Part shown: positions 1 to 5,200 of the stretch, piece by piece
How the letters are laid out: every line of letters starts with the position of its first letter
Position numbering within the stretch: position 1 is the stretch's first letter
Assembly (NCBI GenBank): GCA_946639085.1
Contig: CAMPBP010000116.1
Span: 1 to 5,200, forward strand
Source: an uncultured Lachnospiraceae bacterium
GTDB lineage: Bacteria; Bacillota; Clostridia; Lachnospirales; Lachnospiraceae
Reading direction: 5' to 3'
DNA length: 5,200 nucleotides
Program-made: the position numbers and the translations under genes
Notes under the pieces: model-generated
The model's database searches: none
What the model was told of the DNA's origin: nothing
The model's input: the letters and a program-made list of their open reading frames with translations, nothing else

Positions 1-441
1 GAAAAAGCCTACAAAGACGGCGATATCAAACTTTATACCGTCAAGGTACATGCCCTTAAGAGTTCCGCAAGGATAATCGGCGCCATGGAACTTTCGGAGC
101 TTGCCAAGACGCTTGAAGATGCAGGTAACAAAGGCGATACGGACTTTATAGGAGACAACAAGGACAAGCTTCTTTCGGACTACAGAGCATTCAAGGAAAT
201 TCTTTCAAAGCTTAAGAAAGAAGATGATGATTCCGGCAAGGAAGAGATTCCCAAAGAGGAACTTGAAGATGCATACAAAGCATTAAAGGATCTTGTGGGA
301 GCAATGGATTATGACGGTGTTGAGATGGTGATCAATTCGGTGGCAGACTACAAGCTTCCCGAAAAGGACGCCGAAACTTTCAAAGCCCTGGAGGCGGCAC
401 TTAAGAAGTTTGATTGGGATGAGATGGAGAAACTTGTATGA
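1..441 (+). CDS. C-terminal end of an HPt-containing signalling protein (probably hybrid sensor histidine kinase), 5'-truncated
   Basis: The reading frame is open from base 1, so the gene starts upstream and only the last 146 residues are visible. The motif VHALKSSARIIGA is a histidine phosphotransfer (HPt) signature. The phospho-accepting His is residue 17 of the fragment (bases 49-51), followed by the usual LKxxA helix and then the second helix (ELSELAKTLEDAG). HPt domains relay a phosphoryl group between a kinase's own receiver and a separate response regulator in the cytoplasm. In this bacterial group an HPt at the very C-terminus usually closes a large membrane-bound hybrid kinase, but the kinase part is outside the window, so that identity is inferred. 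After a charged linker (about residues 72-84) comes a second helical segment to residue 146 with alternating acidic and hydrophobic residues and no His phospho-site. It has no clear family. The stop overlaps the next start (ATGA), implying co-translation with the receiver protein. Confidence 0.85.
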   Translation, partial: EKAYKDGDIKLYTVKVHALKSSARIIGAMELSELAKTLEDAGNKGDTDFIGDNKDKLLSDYRAFKEILSKLKKEDDDSGKEEIPKEELEDAYKALKDLVGAMDYDGVEMVINSVADYKLPEKDAETFKALEAALKKFDWDEMEKLV

Positions 442-1208
442 GCGTACTCGACAAAAAACAGATAATGGTAATAGGGAAAAAAGAAACCTTTCTTATCCGC
501 GTTTTGTTAAAGAAGATCAAGGAAGCCGGAATCGATGCGATATTCTGTTCCGACAGCATAAATGACATAAACGCTCATTGGGAAGGCTCGTCCCTTATCA
601 CCTGTTACTATGAAGCGGAGGCAAGCCTTTCGGATGCAGTGCTTCGTTTTCTTGTGGACAAGTTTACCGACGATCACAAGCAGATGGTCATAATCGGTGA
701 CAGACGCGACATTCAGCATGTATACGACAACATCCCCGGTGAGATGATCTACAAAGTTCTCAACCGTCCTTTGGATGCGGAAGAGTACATAAACAGCGTA
801 AAAGATCTGTTCAAAAAGATCGATGCGGGTGAATACAAGAAGAGCATTCTTGTAGTTGACGACGATCCGACTTATCTGGGCGTTGTAAGAGAGTGGCTTA
901 AGAGCAAGTATCAGGTTGCCATGGTAAGTTCGGGACTTCAGGCAATAAAATGGCTTGGAAAGAACAAAGCCGATCTTATACTTCTCGATTATGAGATGCC
1001 CGTTACCGACGGTCCCCAGGTGCTTGAGATGTTAAGAGCCGATGAAGAAACAAAGTCGATCCCCGTTATATTCCTTACGGGAAAGAGCGACAGAGAAAGC
1101 GTCATGGCGGTTCTTTCTTTAAAGCCCGAAGGATATTTTCTTAAGAGCATCGAAAGAGAAGAACTGTTAAATAACTTGAAGGATTTCTTTTTGAAACATC
1201 AAAAATAA
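438..1208 (+). CDS. Two-domain response regulator: degenerate receiver plus intact receiver, no output domain
   Basis: This 256-residue cytoplasmic protein takes part in two-component signalling. Residues about 137-254 form a complete receiver domain. ILVVDDD gives the acidic pocket (D141-D142), LILLDYEMP gives the phospho-accepting D184, T214 lies in FLTGK, and K236 in GYFLKS is the conserved lysine. The proline that normally follows this lysine is Ser here. Residues about 8-128 have the same alternating strand/helix pattern (IMVIG at 9-13, MVIIGD at 83-88, VLNRPLD at 107-113) but lack the acidic pair and a recognisable phospho-Asp, so this is probably a pseudo-receiver. No DNA-binding, GGDEF or HD output domain follows, so it must act by protein contact or as a phosphorelay intermediate, as Spo0F and DivK do. 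It overlaps the HPt gene by 4 bases and the next gene by 1. The start is supported by GGAG at 426-429, 8 bases upstream. The HPt next door is the obvious phosphodonor, by inference. Confidence 0.88.
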   Translation: MSVLDKKQIMVIGKKETFLIRVLLKKIKEAGIDAIFCSDSINDINAHWEGSSLITCYYEAEASLSDAVLRFLVDKFTDDHKQMVIIGDRRDIQHVYDNIPGEMIYKVLNRPLDAEEYINSVKDLFKKIDAGEYKKSILVVDDDPTYLGVVREWLKSKYQVAMVSSGLQAIKWLGKNKADLILLDYEMPVTDGPQVLEMLRADEETKSIPVIFLTGKSDRESVMAVLSLKPEGYFLKSIEREELLNNLKDFFLKHQK

Positions 1209-2335
1209 TGAAAAAAAGAAAAGAAGAGATCGAAAAAACTCAGGACAATAAAAACGACATAATGAAGATTCTCGAGGAGATTGAAAAGAGTATCCCCATC
1301 GAGACTTCCTTGGAGTGCGCCGAATACAGGAAAAGCATTACAAGGGGTATAGCAGTGACGGAAAAAGAAACAACTATCACTTTTAAAAGTGCCCCCGACA
1401 AGACCTTTACCGAAGCGTTCTCTGTTCCTTCACTGGTTTTATTCGATTCCTTCGACCGTCTTGTTCACGACAACGAAGAAGATATAAAAAACATGCATTA
1501 CGCCGAGTACGGTGAGGTATGGTTTGACGGCAATATCATATGTACCGAAGCCAGAAACATGCTGGTTAAAGACATTGAGGAAAACTTATCTTCCGATTGT
1601 GTCGGCGAAGAAAAAGAGTATGTAATAAAGGCCGCCAAATACAGAGACCACGCCAGGATAAGGTTAAGCGACGGCACAAAGTCACACGAGATAATCGTGG
1701 CCCTTCCCGACAGTTCCAGATATCTCTACATAGGTATCACCGGTGTCTGCTGCAGGATCGGTGACATAAAGATCGAAAACTCGGGAGAAGAGATAGGCCC
1801 TGACGATATCGAAAGAATCGCCGACGAAATAAGCTACATCAATCATATCGAAGGTGATATTCCCAATATCCAGATTGATTCAAGCAGAAGTGCCTCGACC
1901 GGGGGAATACTCATAGAGGACGGCATGCGTCTTTCCTTTAAGGCAAAAGCCCTTCCGACAGCGAGCCTTGCATGGCATTGTCCTTACATAGTCATCTTTA
2001 CCTCCGATGACAAAAAGGTTGAGGGAAAGAATTATACCGAGATCGCCCTCATCCGTTTTAACGGAGAGATGAAACGAAACAAAGATATAGCCGAGGCAAA
2101 GATCACCGTTGAAAAAGACGGAGAATACGAAGATGCCGCCGAGTGGAAGAAAAAGAGCATGAAAGGCTACGGATCCATAGTCTATTTTACTCGCGGAAGG
2201 AAGAGGATAACGGTTACCACAAGTAACCTGGGAATAGCTTTAAGATGTACCATCGAGCTTAAAAAGAGCGTAAAAAACGTGTATGCCGCATTAACAGGCG
2301 ATCAATGTGCCCTTACGAACATCATGATCATATGA
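1208..2335 (+). CDS. Hypothetical protein with two tandem diverged copies of a beta-rich module
   Basis: I do not recognise a named family. The 375-residue protein has no signal peptide or membrane segment. Its N-terminus is highly charged and helical (about 1-40). Two similar modules follow, about 47-190 and 233-375, joined by an acidic linker with a helix (about 193-224, IERIADEISYI then DIPNIQID). Motifs match in order: ITFK (57-60) with LSFK (242-245), VPSLVLF (73-79) with CPYIVIF (258-264), S81/D83/V86 with S266/D268/V271, VWFDG (104-108) with IRFNG (282-286), and YIGITGVCCRIGDIKI (174-189) with YAALTGDQCALTNIMI (359-374). The alternating hydrophobic pattern and Gly turns suggest beta-sandwiches, possibly of ligand-binding or concanavalin-like fold, but this is inference. 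The start overlaps the previous stop (TAATG) and has no good Shine-Dalgarno, so translation is probably coupled to the receiver gene. The operon position suggests it is an effector or partner of the phosphorelay. It is unusually rich in ATA codons. Confidence 0.82.
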   Translation: MKKRKEEIEKTQDNKNDIMKILEEIEKSIPIETSLECAEYRKSITRGIAVTEKETTITFKSAPDKTFTEAFSVPSLVLFDSFDRLVHDNEEDIKNMHYAEYGEVWFDGNIICTEARNMLVKDIEENLSSDCVGEEKEYVIKAAKYRDHARIRLSDGTKSHEIIVALPDSSRYLYIGITGVCCRIGDIKIENSGEEIGPDDIERIADEISYINHIEGDIPNIQIDSSRSASTGGILIEDGMRLSFKAKALPTASLAWHCPYIVIFTSDDKKVEGKNYTEIALIRFNGEMKRNKDIAEAKITVEKDGEYEDAAEWKKKSMKGYGSIVYFTRGRKRITVTTSNLGIALRCTIELKKSVKNVYAALTGDQCALTNIMII

Positions 2336-2374
2336 TTGTTGTATATTACAATTATAAATTGTCTTTTTACAATT
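2335..2374. repeat. Cluster of alternating ACAATT/AATTGT half-sites, possible operator region
   Basis: Directly after the stop of the unknown gene, this AT-rich stretch holds ATTGT (2335-2339), ACAATT (2348-2353), AATTGT (2357-2362) and ACAATT (2369-2374). The middle pair forms the palindrome ACAAT-N5-ATTGT (2348-2362), and the last two form AATTGT-N6-ACAATT. The ACAAT-N5-ATTGT arrangement recurs inside the promoter of the downstream phosphorylase gene (3945-3959). A dimeric regulator could bind here. However, short AT-rich palindromes are common in such gaps, so this is tentative. Confidence 0.35.
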
Positions 2375-2378
2375 AATC

Positions 2379-2407
2379 TTTTCAAAAGTGTGAGAATATG
2401 GCATAAA
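2379..2407 (+). promoter_or_regulatory. Weak candidate promoter for the glycoside hydrolase gene
   Basis: TTTTCA (2379-2384) and CATAAA (2402-2407) are separated by 17 bases, each matching the sigma-A consensus at four of six positions. A TG at 2399-2400 in the extended -10 position adds some support. Transcription would begin near 2413, inside or just before the inverted repeat at 2410-2442, so that repeat would form a hairpin at the 5' end of the mRNA. An alternative is a -10 at TAATAC (2442-2447) without a good -35. Neither is strong. Confidence 0.3.
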
Positions 2408-2409
2408 TG

Positions 2410-2442
2410 AAATAAGGGTGAGATATCGACTCACCCTTATTT
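2410..2442 (+). terminator. Perfect 13-bp inverted repeat, probable intrinsic terminator of the signalling operon
   Basis: The arms 2410-2422 and 2430-2442 are exact reverse complements around a 7-base loop (ATATCGA). The core is the GC-rich stem GGGTGAG/CTCACCC, flanked by A-rich bases before it and TTATTT after it, the usual Firmicutes form of a factor-independent terminator. It lies 75 bases after the stop of the unknown gene and 31 bases before the hydrolase start. The T-tract is interrupted by A, so termination may be incomplete and allow some read-through into the hydrolase gene. If the hydrolase promoter lies upstream of it, it would instead be a leader hairpin. Confidence 0.7.
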
Positions 2443-2462
2443 AATACTTGTAATGACGTTTT

Positions 2463-2467
2463 AGGAG
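2463..2467 (+). promoter_or_regulatory. Ribosome binding site AGGAG that decides between two adjacent ATG codons
   Basis: AGGAG is followed by two in-frame ATGs, at 2471 and 2474. The gap is 3 bases to the first and 6 bases to the second. The usual optimum of about 5-9 bases favours the second, so I place the hydrolase start at 2474, which changes the protein by one methionine only. Confidence 0.65.
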
Positions 2468-2473
2468 AAAATG

Positions 2474-3928
2474 ATGACAGACATAAAGGTTAACAAACTT
2501 CATATGGGACCCGCTCTTTGTGCTCTCGATCTCGGAGACGGAAGCGAAAGAGGAGAATATGTAGATCAGGATTATATTCTTAACAGTCTTGGAAGACCGC
2601 ACAGAGCTATCAGTTTAATGTATTGCTATTACCCTAAAGATCCCAAGTGGCCCGCCAGGGTTAGCGAAGCATATAAAAACGACGGTACGGGTGCCTGGGG
2701 ATATCCTTACGACGATTACTTTACATATAAGGGTGGACTTAACGGTACACTTGACGACGAGCCCTTTACATACATGAGAGAAGTCAGAGCTCACGGACAG
2801 GATGTGTTGCTCACACTTACTATGGATCCCCTTCTTGAAGACGAGCACATCGCAGCCGTTGCAAGAGACCTTCGCAAGTTCGGTCGCGTGATGTTAAGGA
2901 TCAACCATGAAGCCACCGGCAACTGGTTTTCTTTTAACAAAAGAGCAAGTTATGAGGAGGTTGCTGCTTTCTTTGTGCGTTGCTGCGAGATCATTCACAG
3001 AGAGGCAAAGAACGTAAAAGTCATCCTTTGCCTTGACGGTTACAAAACTCTCGAAGAAGAAAAAATGGACAAAGAAGATATCTTTACCGAAGCCATCAAG
3101 GCTGCCGACATCGAATCGGTGGACAGATATCTCGCACTTCACTGGGGCTGGCCCGATGACGTTGCCCTTGAAGGAGGCAATACATTTGCCCGTTACAGCG
3201 TAGACACCATCTATGCCTGCACGAAGAGAAGCTATCACAGATATGTGGAGATAAATGGCGGCGAAAAGAGACCCATGGTTCTCTCCGAACTTAACGCCGA
3301 CGGTGACGTAACGGGTGTTTACGATCAGGCTGCAATGATGAAACGTTTTTGTGACAACATCAAAAACGATGAAGAGAAATGGCTTTCGGGCTTTACCTTC
3401 TATCAGTTCAGAGACCGGGGACGACTGGGCCTTGAGATAGAAGATCCCAACAACAAAAATGTGGGTATCGAACAGCCCGTAATGGATACTTACAGAGAGA
3501 TATTAAAAGACGAATACTTTAATCCCGTTATGGAGACAGGCGAAGAGGTTTCTTTACCCGCAAGATTAAGATGGGGCGGATCGGAAGATGCAGACGGTCT
3601 TTCGCTTTCACTTCACTTTGACGCCGATCCCGTATTTTGCGAAGCGGAGTTTGAAGACGGTCTTCTTGATGCCAATCTCATGATGGAGCTTAACGGAAGA
3701 TGGTTTTATAAGGCTCCCGGAGTAAAAAGAATAGACTTTATGAGCGCTTTTTACAAAAACAGGCTCACAGGCGCAAAAGATCTGACGCTTAAGATATTTG
3801 CTCCTCCCGCAAGCGGTGAGAACGATCCTTCACAGGGTGACGACTGGCAGACAAATTATTATTACACTGTTTCTTCCCTTCCCAAATTAAGGATCGAATA
3901 TAAGCCTGTAGTGGAGAATATACCATAA
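2474..3928 (+). CDS. Putative cytoplasmic clan-A (GH26-like) glycoside hydrolase with a beta-rich C-terminal domain
   Basis: This 484-residue protein probably hydrolyses a beta-linked glycan or oligosaccharide. Numbering starts from base 2474. Residues about 10-345 show the strand/helix alternation of a TIM barrel. GRVMLRINHEATGNWF (137-152) resembles the end of strand 4 in GH26 and related clan-A enzymes, where a Glu after His is the acid/base, here E146. PMVLSELNADG (267-277) fits strand 7, where the Glu is the nucleophile, here E272. Other likely pocket elements are LHWGW (222-226) and FTFYQFRDRG (307-316). Residues about 360-480 form a beta-rich domain, possibly an accessory sugar-binding or structural module. 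There is no signal peptide, sortase motif or membrane segment, so it should act in the cytoplasm on imported oligosaccharides. The next gene is a GH94 phosphorylase, which supports intracellular sugar breakdown. The substrate cannot be read from sequence, and the family could be an uncharacterised relative rather than true GH26. An alternative start is the ATG at 2471. Confidence 0.75.
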   Translation: MTDIKVNKLHMGPALCALDLGDGSERGEYVDQDYILNSLGRPHRAISLMYCYYPKDPKWPARVSEAYKNDGTGAWGYPYDDYFTYKGGLNGTLDDEPFTYMREVRAHGQDVLLTLTMDPLLEDEHIAAVARDLRKFGRVMLRINHEATGNWFSFNKRASYEEVAAFFVRCCEIIHREAKNVKVILCLDGYKTLEEEKMDKEDIFTEAIKAADIESVDRYLALHWGWPDDVALEGGNTFARYSVDTIYACTKRSYHRYVEINGGEKRPMVLSELNADGDVTGVYDQAAMMKRFCDNIKNDEEKWLSGFTFYQFRDRGRLGLEIEDPNNKNVGIEQPVMDTYREILKDEYFNPVMETGEEVSLPARLRWGGSEDADGLSLSLHFDADPVFCEAEFEDGLLDANLMMELNGRWFYKAPGVKRIDFMSAFYKNRLTGAKDLTLKIFAPPASGENDPSQGDDWQTNYYYTVSSLPKLRIEYKPVVENIP

Positions 3929-3937
3929 CCTATGTTC

Positions 3938-3966
3938 TTGACGCACAATCACGTATTGTTTAAAAT
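3938..3966 (+). promoter_or_regulatory. Sigma-A type promoter for the GH94 phosphorylase gene, with a palindrome in its spacer
   Basis: TTGACG (3938-3943, five of six consensus matches) and TAAAAT (3961-3966, five of six) are separated by exactly 17 bases. The start point should be near 3973, giving a leader of about 46 bases before the ATG. The spacer contains ACAAT-N5-ATTGT (3945-3959), placed so that a bound protein would block RNA polymerase. No terminator hairpin was found between the hydrolase stop and this promoter, so the phosphorylase could be transcribed both from here and by read-through. Confidence 0.75.
3945..3959. promoter_or_regulatory. Candidate operator ACAAT-N5-ATTGT between -35 and -10
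   Basis: The half-sites ACAAT (3945-3949) and ATTGT (3955-3959) are exact reverse complements around CACGT. The same half-sites with the same 5-base gap occur at 2348-2362 upstream of the hydrolase gene. A position between the promoter boxes is typical of repressor operators. The protein that binds it is not visible in the window. Confidence 0.4.
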
Positions 3967-4005
3967 ATTTACGAAATCGTTTTAGTAAACTATCATTTCT
4001 AAATC

Positions 4006-4010
4006 GGAGG
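4006..4010 (+). promoter_or_regulatory. Strong ribosome binding site GGAGG for the GH94 gene
   Basis: GGAGG lies 8 bases before the ATG at 4019, a near-ideal Shine-Dalgarno and spacing. It fixes the start of the phosphorylase and fits a highly translated gene. Confidence 0.85.
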
Positions 4011-4018
4011 GTTATTTA

Positions 4019-5200
4019 ATGAATTACGGTTATTTTGACGAGAAAGCAAAAGAATATGTTATCACTCGCCCCGATACACCTTCGGCTTGGGCAAATTATC
4101 TTGGCTCACCCGAATACGGTGCAATCATTTCAAACAACGCGGGTGGATACAGCTTTGTTAAATCCGGCGCAAACGGCCGAGTTATCAGATATCGTTTTAA
4201 CAGCGTGGCTACCGATCAGCCGGGACGCTATATCTATTTAAGAGACCTTGAAGACGGCGAATACTGGTCCGCTTCATGGGCTCCTGTTTGCAAGCCTCTT
4301 GATTCCTATAAGAGCGAATGCCGTCACGGAACCGCATATACCGTTATTTCTTCGGAATATAAGGGTATCAAGGCCGAGACTTCTTACTATGTTCCCAAGG
4401 ATGCGACTTACGAAGTATGGAACTGCAAAGTTACCAACAACGATTCAAAGCCCCGTAAGATCGCCGTTACCGGTTACTGCGAATTCGTAAACGAGAACAA
4501 TTACGAACAGGATCAGGTTAACCTTCAGTACACTCTTTTCATTACCCATACATATTTTAAGGATAATTTCATCCAGCAGAAGCAGAACGAAAACTTCCAC
4601 GATCCCAATCATGAAAGATTCTTCGGCCTTGCAGGTGCAAAAGTTGACAAATTCTGCGGTGACAGAGACAAGTTCGTGGGTTCTTACAGAAGCTACGCCA
4701 ATCCCGTGGGCGCAGAAAAAGGTCTTAACGGAGATCTTAACTATTGCGACAACTCCTGCGGCGCACTTGAAAGCGATGTAACCCTGGCACCCGGAGAGAC
4801 CAAGGTATTTACATATCTTCTCGGACAGAAGCCCGAAAACGAGGCAAAGGCGATCATCGCAAAATACGAAGACGCTTCCAGAGTAGACAAAGAGTTAAAC
4901 GAACTTAAAGAGTATTGGCATTCAAAACTTGACAACCTCGTTGTAAATACTCCCGACGAAAACTTCAACAACATGGTAAATGTTTGGAACGCATACAACT
5001 GCTTCATCACATTTACATGGTCAAGAGCCGCATCCTTCCAGTATTGCGGACTTAGAAACGGATTCGGATACCGTGATACCGTACAGGATATTCAGGGTAT
5101 TATTCACCTTGCTCCCGAGATGGCTGCAGATCAGATCCGCTTCATGCTTTCCGCTCAGGTTAACAACGGTGCCGGACTTCCTTTGGTTAAGTACACTCAT
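4019..5200 (+). CDS. GH94 glycoside phosphorylase (cellobiose/N,N'-diacetylchitobiose phosphorylase type), 3'-truncated
   Basis: The frame is open to the window end and gives the first 394 residues of a protein that is normally about 800 long. The start MNYGYFDEKAKEYVITRPDT followed by WANYLGSPEYGAIISNNAGGYSF is the hallmark N-terminus of GH94. These enzymes split a beta-linked disaccharide with inorganic phosphate, releasing a sugar 1-phosphate and so saving ATP. Residues about 1-285 form the N-terminal beta-sandwich, and the linker leads into the (alpha/alpha)6 barrel. WSRAASF followed by GLRNGFGYRDTVQDIQG (R352, D353, Q356, D357) is the family's substrate-site segment. The catalytic general acid Asp, about 140 residues further on in the WND motif, lies beyond the window. 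Overall features fit both cellobiose and chitobiose phosphorylases. RDTVQD looks slightly closer to the chitobiose type, so the substrate is left open. There is no signal peptide, so the enzyme is cytoplasmic. Strong promoter, strong ribosome site and absence of ATA codons suggest high expression. Confidence 0.93.
   Translation, partial: MNYGYFDEKAKEYVITRPDTPSAWANYLGSPEYGAIISNNAGGYSFVKSGANGRVIRYRFNSVATDQPGRYIYLRDLEDGEYWSASWAPVCKPLDSYKSECRHGTAYTVISSEYKGIKAETSYYVPKDATYEVWNCKVTNNDSKPRKIAVTGYCEFVNENNYEQDQVNLQYTLFITHTYFKDNFIQQKQNENFHDPNHERFFGLAGAKVDKFCGDRDKFVGSYRSYANPVGAEKGLNGDLNYCDNSCGALESDVTLAPGETKVFTYLLGQKPENEAKAIIAKYEDASRVDKELNELKEYWHSKLDNLVVNTPDENFNNMVNVWNAYNCFITFTWSRAASFQYCGLRNGFGYRDTVQDIQGIIHLAPEMAADQIRFMLSAQVNNGAGLPLVKYTH

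Noticed and set aside
85..441. Independent small protein starting at the ATG at 85
   Set aside because: The frame is open upstream to base 1, and the HPt phospho-His at 49-51 precedes this ATG, so the ATG is an internal methionine.
507..719. Minus-strand open frame of 70 codons
   Set aside because: It is antisense to the response regulator and has no supporting signal.
1262..2335. Alternative later start for the unknown protein at the ATG at 1262
   Set aside because: AGGA at 1242-1245 is 16 bases away, too far for good initiation, and the 1-base overlap start at 1208 fits translational coupling better. It cannot be fully excluded.
2321..2336. ATCAT/ATGAT palindromic stretch around TGATCA
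   Set aside because: It overlaps the end of a coding region, is short and AT-rich, and is likely chance.
2615..3238. Minus-strand open frames (2615-2848 and 2894-3238)
   Set aside because: They are antisense to the hydrolase gene, and one runs through its catalytic motif. No ribosome binding site or known motif was found.
4035..4490. Two short plus-strand open frames (4035-4241 and 4248-4490)
   Set aside because: They lie in another frame inside the GH94 gene, have no ribosome binding site, and their products look like random low-complexity translations.
4741..5010. Minus-strand open frame of 89 codons
   Set aside because: It is antisense to the conserved GH94 coding sequence, with no recognisable protein features.

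Overview
The window looks like the chromosome of an anaerobic, fibre-degrading Firmicute of the Lachnospiraceae type (Butyrivibrio and relatives). This is inferred from the moderate GC content, the AGA/CTT/CCC-rich codon use, strong GGAGG-type ribosome binding sites, and the style of the proteins: Lachnospiraceae-like HPt-ended sensor kinases and a GH94 phosphorylase. All five genes are on the plus strand. No RNA genes, insertion sequences or CRISPR arrays were seen.

Region 1 (1-2335) is a tightly packed signalling operon. It begins inside the last part of a large protein that ends in a histidine phosphotransfer (HPt) domain, most likely a hybrid sensor kinase. This overlaps by 4 bases (ATGA) a two-domain response regulator, made of a degenerate receiver followed by an intact receiver with no output domain. 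That gene overlaps by 1 base (TAATG) an unrecognised 375-residue protein. The third protein contains two diverged copies of the same roughly 143-residue, beta-rich module, which I could align by eye. The simplest reading is a phosphorelay: kinase with HPt, then the receiver, then an unknown effector.

Region 2 (2336-2470) is an AT-rich gap. It holds alternating ACAATT/AATTGT motifs and a perfect 13-bp inverted repeat that most likely terminates the signalling operon.

Region 3 (2474-5200) is a sugar-metabolism pair. The first gene encodes a cytoplasmic, probably TIM-barrel glycoside hydrolase related to clan A/GH26, with a beta-rich C-terminal part. The second, cut off by the window end, encodes a GH94 inverting glycoside phosphorylase of the cellobiose/chitobiose phosphorylase type. 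The 90-base gap between them contains a near-consensus sigma-A promoter with ideal 17-bp spacing. The palindrome ACAAT-N5-ATTGT lies between its -35 and -10 boxes, and the same palindrome with the same spacing occurs upstream of the hydrolase gene. That suggests a shared operator, so the two enzymes may be co-regulated and act in sequence on the same imported beta-linked oligosaccharide. The link to the signalling operon is only positional.
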